Part shown: one piece after another, positions 61,859-64,000 of the stretch
Layout: every line of letters begins with the position of its first letter
Position numbering within the stretch: position 1 is the first letter of the stretch
From: Anaerococcus lactolyticus ATCC 51172
Lineage (GTDB): Bacteria > Bacillota > Clostridia > Tissierellales > Peptoniphilaceae
DNA: 64,000 nt
Direction: 5' to 3'
NCBI RefSeq assembly: GCF_000156575.1
Contig: NZ_GG666046.1
Coordinates: 216,780-280,779 of the forward strand
Notes under the pieces: model-generated
The model's input: the letters and a program-made list of their open reading frames with translations, nothing else
Database searches by the model: none
Told to the model about the DNA's origin: nothing
Translations under genes and position numbers: made by a program

Positions 61859-63931
61859 ATGCCTAGACAGGTTGCACTTAAAGATACCAGAAATATAGGA
61901 ATTATGGCCCACATAGACGCAGGTAAAACTACTTGTACAGAAAGAATCCTATACTACACTGGTAAAATTTATAAAATCGGAGATACCCACGATGGAACAG
62001 CAGTAATGGATTCCATGGAACAAGAAAAAGAACGTGGTATCACAATAGGATCTGCTGCAACAACAGCATTCTGGAAAAACCATAGAATTAATATTATCGA
62101 TACACCAGGACACGTTGACTTTACTGTAGAGGTTGAAAGATCTCTAAGGGTACTAGACTCAGCAGTAGCCCTATTCGATGCTAAAAGTGGTGTAGAACCA
62201 CAATCAGAAACTGTTTGGAGACAAGCTGACAAGTACAACATCCCAAGAATTTGTTTTATCAACAAAATGGATGCTACAGGTGCAGACTTCTTCATGGCAG
62301 TTGATACAATCAAAGATAAACTAAAAGCAAACGCAGTTCCACTTGAAATTCCAATAGGAGCTGAGCAAACTTTTGAAGGTGCTGTAGACCTTGTAACCAT
62401 GCAAGCAGTAACATATTCATCTGAAGACCTTGGAGCCCATCCAAAATATTCTGAAATCCCAGCAGACCTTAAAGACTTAGCTGAAGAATACAGAAACAAC
62501 CTTCTTGAAGAATTATCAGAAGTTGATGATACAATCATGATGAAATACCTAGAAGGTGAAGCAGTAACTGAAGATGAAATCAAAACAGCAATCAGAAAAG
62601 CAACTATAGAACAAAAAATATTCCCATGTCTACTAGGTTCTGCCTACAAGAACAAGGGAGTACAACCACTACTAGATGCAATTGTTGACTACATGCCAAG
62701 CCCAGTAGATGTACCAGCTATAGAAGGTGTTGACCCTAAAGACCCAGATGTTGTAATCGAAAGACATCCTGGAGATGATGAGCCAACAGCAGCTCTAGCA
62801 TTCAAGGTCGTAACTGACCCATATGTAGGTAAGTTAATCTACGTTAGAATCTACTCAGGTACAATCGAATCTGGTTCTTATATCTACAACGCTACAAAAG
62901 GCAAGAGAGAAAGAGTTGGACGTATCATGCAAATGCACTCTAATAAGCAAGAAGAAATTCCAAAAGGTTATGCAGGGGATATCGTAGCTTTATTAGGTCT
63001 TAAAGATACAACAACAGGTGATTCCCTATGTGAGCAAGATAATCAAATTATCCTAGAACAAATGGAATTCCCAGATCCAGTAATCTCAGTAGCTATCGAA
63101 CCAAAAACAAGAGCATCCCAAGATAAGATGATTATAGGTCTTCAAAAACTTGCAGAAGAAGATCCAACCTTCCAAACAAGATCAGATGAAGAAACAGGTC
63201 AGACAATTATCTCAGGAATGGGCGAGCTTCACCTTGAAATTATCGTAGACAGACTTCTAAGAGAATTCAAAGTAGAAGCAAACATCGGTAACCCACAAGT
63301 AGCTTACAGAGAATCAATTACTAAAGAAGCTGAAGCTCAAGGTAAGTTTGTAAGACAATCAGGTGGTTCTGGACAATACGGTGATGTTATGCTTAGGGTT
63401 GAACCAGGCGAAGAAGGATCAGGAATCACATTCGAATCCAAAATCGTCGGTGGTGCAGTACCAAAAGAATACATCAGACCAGTTGAAGAAGGTGTTAAGG
63501 AAGCCGCAGCAGCAGGCGTACTTGGTGGCTATCCAATGGTAGACGTTCACGTAACACTATTTGACGGATCTTACCACGAAGTCGACTCATCAGAAGTTGC
63601 CTTCCACGTTGCAGGTTCAATCGGATTTAAGAATGCTGTACAAAAAGCAGGACCAGTCCTACTAGAACCAATTGAAAAAGTTGAAATCACAACTCCAGAC
63701 GAGTATCTTGGAGATGTAATGGGCGACGTATCATCAAGAAGAGGAAAGATAGACGGCATGAATCCAAAAGACGGAATCCACGTCCTAGACGCATTCATTC
63801 CATTATCTGAAATGTTCGGATACGCAACAGACCTAAGAAGTAAGACTCAAGGTAGAGCAACATACTCAATGAGCTTTGACCATTACGCAGAAGTTCCAGC
63901 ATCTATAAGAGATGAAGTAATTAACAAATAA
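61859..63931 (+). CDS. fusA: Elongation factor G
   Basis: A 690-residue translocase GTPase. G1 is [15 protein letters not shown] near residue 17, G3 [16 protein letters not shown] near 81 and G4 NKMDATG near 135. Domain IV shows [16 protein letters not shown] near 500. It moves tRNA-mRNA through the ribosome after peptide bond formation. Standard position between rpsG and tuf. RBS TAGGGGG. Confidence 0.98.
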   Translation: MPRQVALKDTRNIGIMAHIDAGKTTCTERILYYTGKIYKIGDTHDGTAVMDSMEQEKERGITIGSAATTAFWKNHRINIIDTPGHVDFTVEVERSLRVLDSAVALFDAKSGVEPQSETVWRQADKYNIPRICFINKMDATGADFFMAVDTIKDKLKANAVPLEIPIGAEQTFEGAVDLVTMQAVTYSSEDLGAHPKYSEIPADLKDLAEEYRNNLLEELSEVDDTIMMKYLEGEAVTEDEIKTAIRKATIEQKIFPCLLGSAYKNKGVQPLLDAIVDYMPSPVDVPAIEGVDPKDPDVVIERHPGDDEPTAALAFKVVTDPYVGKLIYVRIYSGTIESGSYIYNATKGKRERVGRIMQMHSNKQEEIPKGYAGDIVALLGLKDTTTGDSLCEQDNQIILEQMEFPDPVISVAIEPKTRASQDKMIIGLQKLAEEDPTFQTRSDEETGQTIISGMGELHLEIIVDRLLREFKVEANIGNPQVAYRESITKEAEAQGKFVRQSGGSGQYGDVMLRVEPGEEGSGITFESKIVGGAVPKEYIRPVEEGVKEAAAAGVLGGYPMVDVHVTLFDGSYHEVDSSEVAFHVAGSIGFKNAVQKAGPVLLEPIEKVEITTPDEYLGDVMGDVSSRRGKIDGMNPKDGIHVLDAFIPLSEMFGYATDLRSKTQGRATYSMSFDHYAEVPASIRDEVINK

Positions 63932-63949
63932 TTAATATAGGAGAATAAA

Positions 63950-64000
63950 ATGAGCAAACAAACATTTGAAAGAAGCAAACCACATATTAATATTGGTACC
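63950..64000 (+). CDS. tuf: Elongation factor Tu (5' part only)
   Basis: The first 17 codons, MSKQTFERSKPHINIGT, up to the window edge. This is the beginning of EF-Tu just ahead of the GHVDHGKT loop. RBS TAGGAG. Cut by the window end, not truncated in nature as far as can be seen. Confidence 0.95.
   Translation, partial: MSKQTFERSKPHINIGT

Noticed and set aside
1..64000. CRISPR arrays, insertion sequences, prophage, toxin-antitoxin pairs, rRNA, riboswitches
   Set aside because: Looked for on both strands; no repeats with spacers, transposase motifs, phage structural genes, rRNA segments or convincing riboswitch folds were found.

Overview
The window is low-GC Gram-positive chromosomal DNA. 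Strong AGGAGG ribosome-binding sites, ATGA/TAATG gene junctions, mannose-class PTS operons, a class III fructose-bisphosphatase, a class B sortase and short rho-independent terminators all fit a saccharolytic anaerobic coccus of the Tissierellia/Peptoniphilaceae, with Anaerococcus the best guess. The genus is inferred from gene content; no rRNA is present to confirm it. There is no phage, insertion sequence or CRISPR array. The one RNA gene is tRNA-Ala(GGC).

Layout. 1-5.9 kb is an accessory block of small membrane and secreted proteins behind a bacteriocin-export-type ABC ATPase. It has duplicated leader hairpins, a possible sortase substrate (NAKTG) and gene relics. 6-14.7 kb holds housekeeping genes: M18 aminopeptidase, Veg, PHP phosphoesterase, glyoxalase, a DUF2089-like pair, GNAT, tRNA-Ala, a charged lipoprotein, MATE pump, pyridoxal-type kinase and cardiolipin synthase. 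15-19.4 kb is one tight operon: GntR(YtrA-type)-ABC-permease, dCMP deaminase, HAD phosphatase, uridine phosphorylase. 19.4-26.1 kb is a sugar-amine system: an unknown protein, a GntR/UTRA regulator, two SIS-domain proteins, mannose-class PTS IIA-IIB-IIC-IID and a HAD phosphatase. The second SIS protein ends like FrlB, so Amadori products such as glucoselysine/fructoselysine are the likely substrates. 26.3-30.3 kb carries a large secreted protein with a PUD-like starch-binding domain and a second GntR-ABC-permease module.

30.5-33.8 kb (minus) is ddl-murF-1-phosphofructokinase. 34.3-37.4 kb has a secreted Apf-like cell-wall protein behind a WalR-like box, an ACT protein with its UPF0210 partner, and a cyclophilin. 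37.5-42.8 kb is a second mannose-class PTS with yajC, divergent from an AgaS-type isomerase and a GntR/UTRA regulator. Three TGGTAATKACCA operators lie in the shared intergenic region, each next to its own promoter. 42.9-45.8 kb is fbp and an unknown membrane protein.

46.2-53.5 kb is rpoB-rpoC. A 7.3 kb insert (two-component system, aldo/keto reductase, CLC transporter, sortase B, alpha/beta hydrolase, thiol peroxidase) separates it from rpsL-rpsG-fusA-tuf; the window ends 17 codons into tuf.

Most noteworthy: the three-promoter/three-operator switch at 40.6-40.9 kb, the glucoselysine-like PTS operon with two SIS enzymes, the accessory block at 1-5.9 kb, a pair of MITE-like palindromic elements (14.8 and 30.3 kb), and the 10-bp tandem repeats over the GntR/ABC promoter at 28.3 kb.
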